A stretch of DNA of 44,415 nucleotides. It comes from Neoroseomonas soli. Its GTDB lineage: Bacteria > Pseudomonadota > Alphaproteobacteria > Acetobacterales > Acetobacteraceae. Location: assembly GCF_018129065.1 (NCBI RefSeq), contig NZ_JAAEDM010000037.1, forward strand, positions 1-44,415, written 5' to 3'. This document shows positions 1-9,802 of the stretch, in pieces. The notes under the pieces were generated by a model. It saw nothing but the letters and a program-made list of their open reading frames with translations, made no database searches and was not told where the DNA came from. Position numbers and translations under genes: made by a program. The stretch's first letter is position 1; every line of letters starts with the position of its first letter.

Positions 1-191
1 GGCAGCACCACGCTGGCCCCCTGGGCGGCGGAATCGGCCTCGAGCGCGCGCTCGGGCACGGTCATGACCGCGCGGCGCTCGCCCACGAAGCGCTCGCGGC
101 GCTCGCCGAAGAGGTCGTCGAAGGTCTCGCAGCCGCCCAGCAGGGCGGCGGCACCGAGCAGCGCCCCTCGGCGCGTCATCGTCCCGCGCAT
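1..191 (-). CDS. bamB: BamB-like outer-membrane assembly lipoprotein, N-terminal part (cut by window edge)
   Basis: Only the first 63 or so codons are inside the window; the gene continues off the left edge. The ATG at 191 shares its A with the TGA of the upstream TPR gene (TGATG); a second in-frame ATG lies at 179. The start reads MTRRGALLGAAALLGGC, a basic n-region, hydrophobic core and lipobox ending in Cys, so a lipoprotein is expected. The following GERRAVM segment and the VVLP at the edge resemble the N-terminal strand of BamB, the beta-propeller subunit of the BAM complex. In alphaproteobacteria a YfgM-like TPR gene is commonly followed by bamB and then der, which matches this order. 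The propeller itself is not visible, so the name rests on signal, short motif and neighbour. Confidence 0.6.
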   Translation of the reverse strand, partial: MRGTMTRRGALLGAAALLGGCETFDDLFGERRERFVGERRAVMTVPERALEADSAAQGASVVL

Positions 192-850
192 CAGCCGGCG
201 AGCCCCGCGGCGATGCGCTGGGCGCGCTCGCGGATGCCGCGTGGCGCGGTGACGTCGGCGGCCAGCGCCTCCAGCGAGCGCTTGGCCTCGTCCCGCTGGC
301 CGGCGCGCAGCGCGACCAGGGCGGCCATTTCCCGCGCCGAGGCGCTCCAGGGCTGGTCCGGCCGCGCGAGCGGCGCGATGCGCGCCGCCAGCGTCGCCGG
401 GTCCGCCGTGTCGAGCGCGCGCAGCGCCCACATCAGCGAGGCGAGGTCGCGGTAGAGCTGCTCGACCGATGTGTCGGAGGCGACGCGGTCATAGAGCGCG
501 AGCGCGGCGTCGCGGTTGCCGGTCTCGGCGCGCAGGGCGGCGGCGCGCAGCAGGGCCAGGGCCCGGTAGCCGGCGGGGCTGGAGGGGGCGAGCGCCTCGA
601 ACCTGTCCGCCATGGTGGCGAGGTCGGCGCCCTCGGCCTCGGCGGCGCGATGGGCGGCGATGAAGGCGGCGGCGGCGGCGTCGCGCTGGCGGGCCTCATG
701 CCACTGCCAGGCCTGCCAGCCGCCGACGCCGGCCACCACGAGGAGCAGGGCGGCAAGGAACGGCGTGGCGAAGCGCTGCCAGAGGCGCTGGGCGCGCTCG
801 GCGCGAAGGTCCTCTTCCACCTCGTCGAAGATATCGGGCAAGTGTGGCAT
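191..850 (-). CDS. YfgM-like membrane-anchored TPR protein
   Basis: 219 residues. An acidic N-terminus of about 20 residues is followed by one transmembrane segment (about 30-47, FLAALLLVVAGVGGW), then an alanine-rich helical domain with TPR-like helix pairs to the end. This is the layout of the YfgM/ancillary SecYEG-translocon family: cytoplasmic tail, single anchor, periplasmic TPR. Its stop overlaps the start of the BamB-like gene, so the two are translationally coupled, in line with the frequent yfgM-bamB pairing. A role in periplasmic chaperone traffic is inferred from the family, not shown here. Confidence 0.8.
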   Translation of the reverse strand: MPHLPDIFDEVEEDLRAERAQRLWQRFATPFLAALLLVVAGVGGWQAWQWHEARQRDAAAAAFIAAHRAAEAEGADLATMADRFEALAPSSPAGYRALALLRAAALRAETGNRDAALALYDRVASDTSVEQLYRDLASLMWALRALDTADPATLAARIAPLARPDQPWSASAREMAALVALRAGQRDEAKRSLEALAADVTAPRGIRERAQRIAAGLAG

Positions 851-947
851 CCCTGGTTGCCGGCCGGCATGGTCCCGGCCCGGAAAGGCGCCGGACCATA
901 CAGGCCTGTTGGCGGGGCGTTAAGCCCGGCCGGGGTTTCCTTCGCCC

Positions 948-1526
948 ATGCGCCGCCTTCTCCTCGCCGTCCTGCTCCTGCCCGGCTGCCAGGCCGTGGG
1001 CGCCCCGGGGGCTCCGCTGCTCGCCATTCCGGCGGCGGTGGAAGGGCTTTCGCTGCGCGCCTTCGGGCGTACCACGGGGGATGTGCTGGTCTCGCTCGTG
1101 ACCGGGGAGGATTGCTCGATCGCCCGGATCGGGCGGGGGGAGGCCTATTGCGGGCGGGACGACGCGCCCGCTCCGCCGCCGATCTGCACCCGCAGCCTGG
1201 GATCGGTGGATTGCTGGACCGTGCCGCCGGCGGCGTATCCGGCCTATCGCGGCGTGGCCGACGGGCCATCGACGCTGAACGAGGCGCAGGAGAACAACCG
1301 CATCGGCTGGACCGGGCGCATCGGCCGGGCGCTGGTGGAAGCGGGCCGGCCGGCGGAACCGTCCGCGCCCGCCGTCCCGGTGGTCGAACCCGGCCCCGGG
1401 GCGCCGACGATGCGGAGCGTGGCCGAGGACGCCGCCGCGCGCGCCCTATCGGCCGCGCCAGGTTCAGCCGCGCAGCCGGACCAGCGCCCCGTGGCGGATT
1501 TCCTCATCCCCGCACAGGGCAACTAG
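948..1526 (+). CDS. Small putative lipoprotein of unknown function
   Basis: 192 residues. The N-terminus MRRLLLAVLLLPGC has basic residues, a hydrophobic stretch and a lipobox-like LLPGC, so lipid attachment at Cys14 is likely. The mature part contains five further cysteines between about residues 56 and 91 (EDCS, YCGR, ICTR, DCW), suggesting disulfides in the periplasm, and then a Pro/Ala-rich tail. I recognise no family. It is divergent from the TPR gene and its 3' end overlaps the convergent SDR gene by 63 bases, which makes the last 20 codons double-coding. Confidence 0.65.
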   Translation: MRRLLLAVLLLPGCQAVGAPGAPLLAIPAAVEGLSLRAFGRTTGDVLVSLVTGEDCSIARIGRGEAYCGRDDAPAPPPICTRSLGSVDCWTVPPAAYPAYRGVADGPSTLNEAQENNRIGWTGRIGRALVEAGRPAEPSAPAVPVVEPGPGAPTMRSVAEDAAARALSAAPGSAAQPDQRPVADFLIPAQGN

Positions 1527-2177
1527 CGCGGGGGCGATGTCGGCGGGGGAGGGCAGGGCCGCCGCATCCTCGCCCGGATAGGCATTGGCGCGGAGCTGCG
1601 TCGCGACCGGGCCGGGGTCTGCCAGGTTGATCCGCAGCGGCGAATTCGTGGTCTCGGCGGCCCAGCAGCGCACCAGGTGCTCCATCCCGGCCTTGGCGGC
1701 GCCATAGAGGCCCCAATAGGCGGCCGGCGTGCCCGCCACCGCGTCCGTCAGTACCACGGCGCGGCCGGCGGGGGCGGCGCGCAGCGGCGGGTCGCAGGTG
1801 CGGATCAGGCGCCAGGCGGAGGAAAGGTTCACCGCCAGCGATTCCTCCATGTCCCGCGGCTGGATATGCGCGACCGGCGTCAGCTTGGACAGCACGCCCG
1901 CGGCATGGACCAGGATGTCGAGACGGCCGAATCGCGCCACGATGGACGGGCCAAGCATGTCCACGTCCTGCGCCTTCCTCTGCAGGTCGAGCGGCAGCAG
2001 CGTCGCGGCCGGGCCGCCGGCGGCGCGAATGGCGTCGTCGGTTTCCTCGAGGCCGCCCTGGGTGCGGGCCACCAGCACGCAATGGGCGCCGCGGCGGGCG
2101 AGTTCGACGGCGACGGCGGCGCCGATGCCGCGGGACGCGCCGGTGACCAGGGCGATGCGGCCGGAAAGGGATGTCAT
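1464..2177 (-). CDS. SDR-family NAD(P)-dependent oxidoreductase
   Basis: 237 residues from ATG 2177; a longer reading frame upstream is low-complexity and covers the hairpin cluster, so this start is chosen. The Rossmann signature TGASRGIG is at 12-19, HAAG at 91-94, Asn117 in the expected helix, and YGAAK supplies Tyr158 and Lys162. The serine usually 13 residues before the Tyr is not there: the segment reads VVLTDAVAG, with Thr144/Asp145. Substrate unknown. It is the last gene of the radA-cvpA-purF-SDR run, an order that recurs in alphaproteobacteria, but is separated from purF by 173 bases full of hairpins. Confidence 0.88.
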   Translation of the reverse strand: MTSLSGRIALVTGASRGIGAAVAVELARRGAHCVLVARTQGGLEETDDAIRAAGGPAATLLPLDLQRKAQDVDMLGPSIVARFGRLDILVHAAGVLSKLTPVAHIQPRDMEESLAVNLSSAWRLIRTCDPPLRAAPAGRAVVLTDAVAGTPAAYWGLYGAAKAGMEHLVRCWAAETTNSPLRINLADPGPVATQLRANAYPGEDAAALPSPADIAPALVALCGDEEIRHGALVRLRG

Positions 2178-2200
2178 CGAAGCCTCATGGGACAGCGGGC

Positions 2201-2342
2201 GGGGAGGGCTCTGCCCTCCCCGGACCCCACCCGCCAAAGGCCGAAGGGCCTTTGGAAACCGGGACTTGGGTGGCGGGTTGCAAGGGCGCTCGAGCCCTTG
2301 GGGGGGAGGGGGAGAAGTGCGGAGAGGGGGGCACCCCTCTCC
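2201..2342. repeat. Cluster of four perfect hairpins between purF and the SDR gene
   Basis: Four inverted repeats stand in a row: GGGGAGGGC/GCCCTCCCC (2201-2221, loop TCT), CCAAAGGCC/GGCCTTTGG (2234-2255, loop GAAG), CAAGGGC/GCCCTTG (2281-2300, loop of 6) and GGAGAGGGG/CCCCTCTCC (2321-2342, loop GGCA). The last one lies directly after the purF stop codon. None is followed by a T-run on either strand. The first two recur at 9669-9713. They could end or process the purF transcript before the SDR gene; that role is inferred. Confidence 0.75.
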
Positions 2343-2350
2343 GCCGGGCG

Positions 2351-3811
<1,461 letters not shown>

Positions 3812-3819
3812 GGTGGTCC

Positions 3820-4380
3820 TCAGTTTCGGCTGCGCGCGGGGGGACGCAGCAGGTCATCGACGGTGGGGCCGTTGGCCCCGGGCGGGTCCACCAGCCGCGG
3901 GCGGTAGGCCTCCGGCACCTGTTCGACCACGCGGCGGGCGCCTTCGGCGACGAAGGGCAGGCTCCTCGCCTCCTTCACGGCGGCGGGCCAGGCGGCGGTC
4001 TCGGGGGCGAACATCCCGGCTAGGATATAGGCGGCTACCAGCAGGACCGCACCCCGTACCGCGCCGAAAGCAAGACCCAGAACGCGGTCGAGCCCGCCCA
4101 GTGCCGAATCCTGCACGCGATCGGCAAGGAAGTTGGTGATCACCTTCAGGATCACCAGCACGACGAGGAAGACGGCGCCGGTGCCGACCGCATCCGCGAT
4201 CCACGCCGGTTCGATCCAGCCGGAGGTGACCGGCAGCAGGTGCGGGCGCGCGAGGAACGCCGCCGCCGCGGCGCCGACCCAGGCGCCCAGGCTCAGCACT
4301 TCGCGCACCAGCCCGCGGAAGTACGCGACGGCCGCCGAGATCAGCACCACCGCCGCGAGGGCGCCATCAACCCATGTCAT
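3820..4380 (-). CDS. cvpA: CvpA family membrane protein
   Basis: 186 residues. Four hydrophobic segments in the first 130 residues (starting LAAVVLISAAVAYFRGL, then about 30-48, 60-82 and 105-125) match the CvpA/colicin V production family, which typically has four TM helices and an early FRGL/RGLVRE motif, here RGLVREVLSLG. The C-terminal third is soluble and Pro/Arg-rich. CvpA lies directly before purF in many proteobacteria and is linked to envelope stress and colicin V export; its molecular activity is unsettled. It sits 33 bases after radA and 8 bases before purF on the same strand. Confidence 0.9.
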   Translation of the reverse strand: MTWVDGALAAVVLISAAVAYFRGLVREVLSLGAWVGAAAAAFLARPHLLPVTSGWIEPAWIADAVGTGAVFLVVLVILKVITNFLADRVQDSALGGLDRVLGLAFGAVRGAVLLVAAYILAGMFAPETAAWPAAVKEARSLPFVAEGARRVVEQVPEAYRPRLVDPPGANGPTVDDLLRPPARSRN

Positions 4381-4413
4381 GGGCAGTTCCTATAGCGGCC
4401 GGGCCGGGCGCCG

Positions 4414-5823
<1,410 letters not shown>

Positions 5824-5824
5824 G

Positions 5825-6079
5825 TCAGCGGCGGGTCCGTTCGGTCAGGTAGTCGAGGATGGCGGGCTTCATGTTGTCGCTATGGCAGGGGTGGCGGGCC
5901 ATGAAGGCCTCGATCCAGGCGCGGCGCTCGGCATCGGTGCCGCGCGGGATGGCACGCAGCACGCGGGTTTCCGAATGGTGGCACCCGCCGCCGCAACCGC
6001 GCGCGAAGGCGTCGGCGCCGGTCTGCGCCGTAGCCGGGGCGGCGAGGCACAGCGTGGCAAGGACGAGCATGGCGCGCAT
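5825..6079 (-). CDS. Small secreted protein with CX3CH motif, cytochrome-c-like
   Basis: 84 residues from ATG 6079 (an in-frame ATG at 6070 is possible). Residues 1-19 form a signal peptide with an ATAQ cleavage site, so the mature protein of about 65 residues is periplasmic. It carries Cys29-Gly-Gly-Gly-Cys33-His34, one residue longer than the CXXCH of ordinary c-type cytochromes, followed later by HPCH (Cys65, His66) and DNMKP (Met70) and a short C-terminal helix LDYLTE, which resembles the end of small class I cytochromes. Heme attachment via a CX3CH site with Met70 as distal ligand is possible; metal binding by Cys/His is an alternative. It lies between asparagine synthase (5-base gap) and radA (1-base gap). 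Confidence 0.7.
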   Translation of the reverse strand: MRAMLVLATLCLAAPATAQTGADAFARGCGGGCHHSETRVLRAIPRGTDAERRAWIEAFMARHPCHSDNMKPAILDYLTERTRR

Positions 6080-6084
6080 CGCGG

Positions 6085-7842
6085 TCACCCCTGGCCGAGG
6101 AAGGCGAAGACGTCGCCTTCCGCCCGCCGCCCCTCGACATGGCGGCGGTGCCACAGCGCGTGGAACAGCAGGTGCCAGGCGGCGAAGCCCTCCCGCTTGC
6201 CGGCGGCGGCGCGGAACAGCGGCAGGATGCGGTCGGGCTTCGCGATCGCCGCGACGCCCGGCTGGGCGGCGACCAGCGGCGCGAGGCGGTCGGCCGCCTC
6301 GGCGATCCAGGCGCCGACCGGCACGGTGAAGCCCTGCTTCTTCCGGAAGGGCTCGGAGGCCGGGAAGTGCCTCGCCAGCCATTGCCGCAGGATCCACTTG
6401 CCCTGACCGTTGCGCACCTTCATCGCATCCGGCAGGCGGAAGGCGGCGGCGGCGACGCCGGCATCGAGGAAGGGCGTGCGCCCTTCCACCGCATGGGCCA
6501 TCAGGCAGCGGTCCAACTTGGTCAGCAGGTCGTTCGGCAGCCAGTCCGCGACGTCGAGCGCCTGCGCGGCCTGCAATCGCGTGCGGCCGGGGGTGGCGGC
6601 GGCGGCCGAGGCGGCCTCGATCCCGTCGCGCCAGCCGCGCGGTGCCTCCCGCAGCACGTCCAGCCGGTCGAAGGCGCCGTGCGCGCGCATCGCCTTGCCG
6701 CCGAGCCACCAGGGCTTCATGGCCGAGCGATAGCGGCCGTAGCCGCCGAAGATCTCGTCCCCGCCCTCGCCGGAGAGCACGACCTTCACCTCCTGCCGCG
6801 CCCGCTGCGCCAGGAACCAGGTCGGGATGATGGCGTAGTCCGCCGCCGGGTCGTCCATGCAGGCGACGATCTCGGGCAGGTGGCGGAACACCTCCTGCCG
6901 CGTGACGTTCAGCGTGACGTGCTTCGCGCCCGCTGCCTGGGCGGCGCGGGCGGCGGCCTCGCGCTCGTCGGCCGCGCCGGGCACGTCGAAGCCGGCGGTG
7001 AAGGCGAGCACAGGCTTCTCGTTCAGCCGCGCCATCATCGCGAGTATCGCGGCAGAATCCGTCCCGCCCGAGAGGAACATGCCGTAGGGCACGTCGCTGC
7101 GCTGGTGCAGGTCCACGCTCTCGGCCAGCGCGGCGTCGAGGCGGGCCAGCGCGGCCTCCTCCGTGATGCTCTCGGGCCCGCCTTCGGGCAGGGCGGCGCG
7201 GCGGTGGCGCTCGACGATGGCGCCGTCGGAGATGACGATGGTTTCGCCGGGCAGCAGGCGGGTGATGCCCTCGAAGATCGTCTCGGCCCCGGTGGTGAAC
7301 TGCAGTTGCAGCAGTTCATGCAGCGCCGGCTCGCGCAGCCGCGGCGTGACCAGGCCGGCGGCGATCAGGGCCTGCGGCTCCGAGGCGAAGGCGATGCCCT
7401 GCCCGGTCTCGGCGAGATACAGCGGCTTGATGCCGAAGGGGTCGCGCGCCAGCACGACGTGATGGGAGGCGCGGTCATGGATCGCCAGCGCATACATCCC
7501 GCGCAGGCTGTCGGCGAAGGCCGCGCCATCGCGGCGGAAGAGATGCAGCGGCGGCTCGCAATCCGACTGCGTGACGCAGTCGAGCGCGTTCTCCGCCCGC
7601 AGCTCGCGGTAGTTGTAGACTTCCCCGTTGCCGACCAGGCTGGCGGCGCCCGAATGCAGCGGCTGATCGCCGGTCGTCAGGTCGATGATGGCGAGCCGCG
7701 CATGCGACAGCGCGACATTGCCCTGCACATGGTGCCCGTGCCCGTCGGGTCCGCGATGCGCCAGCGCCCGGGCCAGGGCGTCCAGCACGGCGGGGGAGGG
7801 CACCTCCCCGGGCTTCAGCGCGAGTCCGGCGATGCCGCACAT
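6085..7842 (-). CDS. asnB: Asparagine synthase (glutamine-hydrolysing)
   Basis: 585 residues from ATG 7842; upstream codons in frame are low-complexity and would bury the nucleophile. Cys2 of MCGIAG is the glutaminase nucleophile of the class II amidotransferase domain (about 1-190), with NGEVYNYREL at 72-81 and RDPFGIKPLY at 133-142. The synthetase domain has the PP-loop SGGTDS at 258-263 and SGEGGDEIFGGY further on. It makes Asn from Asp, Gln and ATP, or amidates a sugar or peptide in a glycan pathway. It lies four bases after a GT4 gene, so a role in surface polysaccharide assembly is as likely as amino-acid supply. Confidence 0.92.
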   Translation of the reverse strand: MCGIAGLALKPGEVPSPAVLDALARALAHRGPDGHGHHVQGNVALSHARLAIIDLTTGDQPLHSGAASLVGNGEVYNYRELRAENALDCVTQSDCEPPLHLFRRDGAAFADSLRGMYALAIHDRASHHVVLARDPFGIKPLYLAETGQGIAFASEPQALIAAGLVTPRLREPALHELLQLQFTTGAETIFEGITRLLPGETIVISDGAIVERHRRAALPEGGPESITEEAALARLDAALAESVDLHQRSDVPYGMFLSGGTDSAAILAMMARLNEKPVLAFTAGFDVPGAADEREAAARAAQAAGAKHVTLNVTRQEVFRHLPEIVACMDDPAADYAIIPTWFLAQRARQEVKVVLSGEGGDEIFGGYGRYRSAMKPWWLGGKAMRAHGAFDRLDVLREAPRGWRDGIEAASAAAATPGRTRLQAAQALDVADWLPNDLLTKLDRCLMAHAVEGRTPFLDAGVAAAAFRLPDAMKVRNGQGKWILRQWLARHFPASEPFRKKQGFTVPVGAWIAEAADRLAPLVAAQPGVAAIAKPDRILPLFRAAAGKREGFAAWHLLFHALWHRRHVEGRRAEGDVFAFLGQG

Positions 7843-7846
7843 GGCG

Positions 7847-8878
7847 TCAGGCCGCCTGCCGCTGCGGCGCGACGGCGGCGAGGAAGTCCCGCCAGCGCGC
7901 CACCACGGCGGCCTCGGTGAAGCCGCCTTCGTAGGCGGCGCGGCCGGCATGGCCGAGCGCCTCGGCGCGCGACGGGTCATCCAGCAGCCGGGCCACGGCG
8001 GCGGCGAGCGCGGCGGGGTCCTGGTCCGGCACCAGCACGCCGTCGCGACCGTCGGTCATCAGTTCGCCCGGCCCCTGCGAGGCGATCGCCACCACCGGCC
8101 GGCCGGCCGACCAGGCCTCCAGCACGATGTTGCCCAGCGGCTCGTGGCGGGATGAGCAGACGAAGGCTTCGCAGCCCGCAAGCAGTGCGCCGGTGTCACG
8201 CCGCCATCCCAGGAAGGCGACGCGGTCCGCCACGCCGAGTTCGCGCGCGAGCGCTTCCAGCGCCGCGCGCTCGGGACCCTCGCCGGCGATGGACAGGTGG
8301 GCGGCCGGGATCTGCGCCAGCGCGCGCAGCGCGATGTCGAAGCCCTTGTTGCGGTGCAGCCGCCCCATGGCGAGCAGCCGCCGCGCACCGGGCGGCGCGG
8401 GCAGGGCGGCGGGGGCGGCGCCGGCCAGGTCCTCGACGAAGTTCGGCAGGTAGTGGGCGCGCGCGGCGGGCCAGCCCTGCTCGGCGATCCAGCGCACGAT
8501 GCCGCGGGTATTGCCGACCAGGTGGTCGCAGCGCCGGTAGTATTTCAGGTCGTAGTAGCCGCCCAGCCGCCCGACCAGCGTCCACGGCCCCTTCGGCGCG
8601 AAGCGCGCGGCGCGGTTCATCCAGGCGACGGTCACGGCGGGGCCGAAGGCGTTCAGCGCGCCGCGCAGCCGTGGCCCGGTCAGCAGGTCGAGCGCGCCGC
8701 CGAAGCCGAGTTCCACCGGCGCGAGCCCGCCCGCGCGCAGCCGGGCCGCGCGCTCGGCATCGCGGCGGATGACGGGCAGCACCTCCTCGCCGGCTGCATG
8801 CAGCGCGAGGCAAAGCCGTTCGTAGAAGCCTTCCGCCCCGCCGTGATGCGCGCCGGCCATGACCTGCGCGACCTTCAC
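7847..8878 (-). CDS. Glycosyltransferase family 4 (GT-B fold)
   Basis: 343 residues from GTG 8878; the GTG overlaps the TGA of the GT2 gene (GTGA), and starting here keeps the first beta strand KVAQVMAGA, while the first ATG (8860) would cut it. The glycine-rich HHGGAEGFYE loop follows the first strand as in GT-B enzymes. The C-terminal domain has AMGRLHRNKG at 170-179 and the GT4 EX7E motif with Glu246 and Glu254 (HEPLGNIVLEAW). The donor is probably a nucleotide sugar, the acceptor LPS core or another surface glycan. Cytoplasmic. Confidence 0.9.
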   Translation of the reverse strand: MKVAQVMAGAHHGGAEGFYERLCLALHAAGEEVLPVIRRDAERAARLRAGGLAPVELGFGGALDLLTGPRLRGALNAFGPAVTVAWMNRAARFAPKGPWTLVGRLGGYYDLKYYRRCDHLVGNTRGIVRWIAEQGWPAARAHYLPNFVEDLAGAAPAALPAPPGARRLLAMGRLHRNKGFDIALRALAQIPAAHLSIAGEGPERAALEALARELGVADRVAFLGWRRDTGALLAGCEAFVCSSRHEPLGNIVLEAWSAGRPVVAIASQGPGELMTDGRDGVLVPDQDPAALAAAVARLLDDPSRAEALGHAGRAAYEGGFTEAAVVARWRDFLAAVAPQRQAA

Positions 8879-9654
8879 CGGGCGCCCCCGTGCTTCTCCG
8901 GCTCCAGCTTCGCCTTGAGGTAGGACAGCAGCGGGAATGCCCCGGTGCAGAGCGCCAGCAGCACGCCCCAGCCGCCTTCCCGGTAGCCCTTGCGCGAGAC
9001 GTAGGACTTGAACCCGCGCGAGAAGAACCGCCGCACGTTCGACGCCAGCGAGCCGATGTTGCCGCTCGCGAGCAGGTCCGCCGCCTTGGCGTTCGAATAC
9101 TTGTCCAGCCGCCGCAGCATGTCGGAGATGTCGCGGTCCACCAGGTGCACCAGCGCGCCCTCGGTGACCTTGGGCCCTTCCTTGCCGGTCCAGTCGAGGC
9201 CCGGATGCACCCGCTGCGCCCGCCACTTCTTGGCGCCGCGCAGGAACAGCCGCGGCACCGAGGTGGTGCCGAAGGACCCCGCCCAGCCATACCGGATGAG
9301 CCGCCCGCCGACGTAGTTGTCCACCGGCACCTGGTGCCAGGCGAAGGTGCTGGTCGCGATGGTCGCGCGCACGGCCCGCGCCAGCGCGGCGTCCACCCGT
9401 TCGTCCGCGTCCACTTCCAGGACCCAGTCGCCGGTGCAGGCCGCGATGCCGGTGTTGCGGCGCTCGCCTTCCAGTTCCCAGGCGCCTTCGACCACCTTCG
9501 CGCCGGTGGCGCGCGCGATCTCGGCGCTGGCATCGGTGCTGCGGTCGAGGACCACCACCACCTCATCCGCGAAGGCGACGGAGGCGAGGCAGTCGGGCAG
9601 GCGCTCCTGCTCGTTGCGGGCGACGATCAGGGCGGAGAGGCGAGGGGCGGTCAC
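8875..9654 (-). CDS. Glycosyltransferase family 2, WaaE/KdtX-like
   Basis: 259 residues from GTG 9654, which places the GT-A first strand LSALIVARNEQERLPDCL right after the start. An acidic strand DEVVVVLDRSTD and the metal-site region VLEVDADERV (DXD-type) are present at about 30-40 and 83-92. The pattern of LPDCLASV, then ERRNTG and DWVLEVDADE matches the WaaE/KdtX group that adds a hexose to the LPS inner core. A hydrophobic stretch near the C-terminus (VLLALCTGAFPLLSYL) may associate with the membrane. It overlaps the GT4 gene by four bases. Upstream lies a 148-base gap with repeat hairpins. Confidence 0.88.
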   Translation of the reverse strand: MTAPRLSALIVARNEQERLPDCLASVAFADEVVVVLDRSTDASAEIARATGAKVVEGAWELEGERRNTGIAACTGDWVLEVDADERVDAALARAVRATIATSTFAWHQVPVDNYVGGRLIRYGWAGSFGTTSVPRLFLRGAKKWRAQRVHPGLDWTGKEGPKVTEGALVHLVDRDISDMLRRLDKYSNAKAADLLASGNIGSLASNVRRFFSRGFKSYVSRKGYREGGWGVLLALCTGAFPLLSYLKAKLEPEKHGGAR

Positions 9655-9668
9655 GGCGCGACGCTCCG

Positions 9669-9713
9669 GGGAGGGCGCCGCCGCCCTCCCGCCAAAGGCC
9701 GAAAGGCCTTTGG
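9669..9713. repeat. Second copy of the GGGAGGGC + CCAAAGGCC hairpin pair
   Basis: GGGAGGGCG/CGCCCTCCC (9669-9690, loop CCGC) is followed directly by CCAAAGGCC/GGCCTTTGG (9692-9713, loop GAAA). Both hairpins and their order match 2201-2255, including the trailing GGAAACC/GGGAACC. The pair lies in the 148-base gap between GT9 and GT2, again just downstream of one gene and upstream of the next on the minus strand. Confidence 0.75.
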
Positions 9714-9802
9714 GAACCGATACATGAGGCCCGCTCCCGACGTTGGGTTGCCGTTCGGCTCGGGGGCGAGGGGGGCGCGATGCGCCGGCACTCCGCGCGC
9801 GG

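Noticed and set aside
6139..7920. Very long open frame on the plus strand opposite asnB
   Set aside because: Frame lacks family motifs, composition is that of an antisense frame in GC-rich DNA, and asnB on the other strand is unmistakable.
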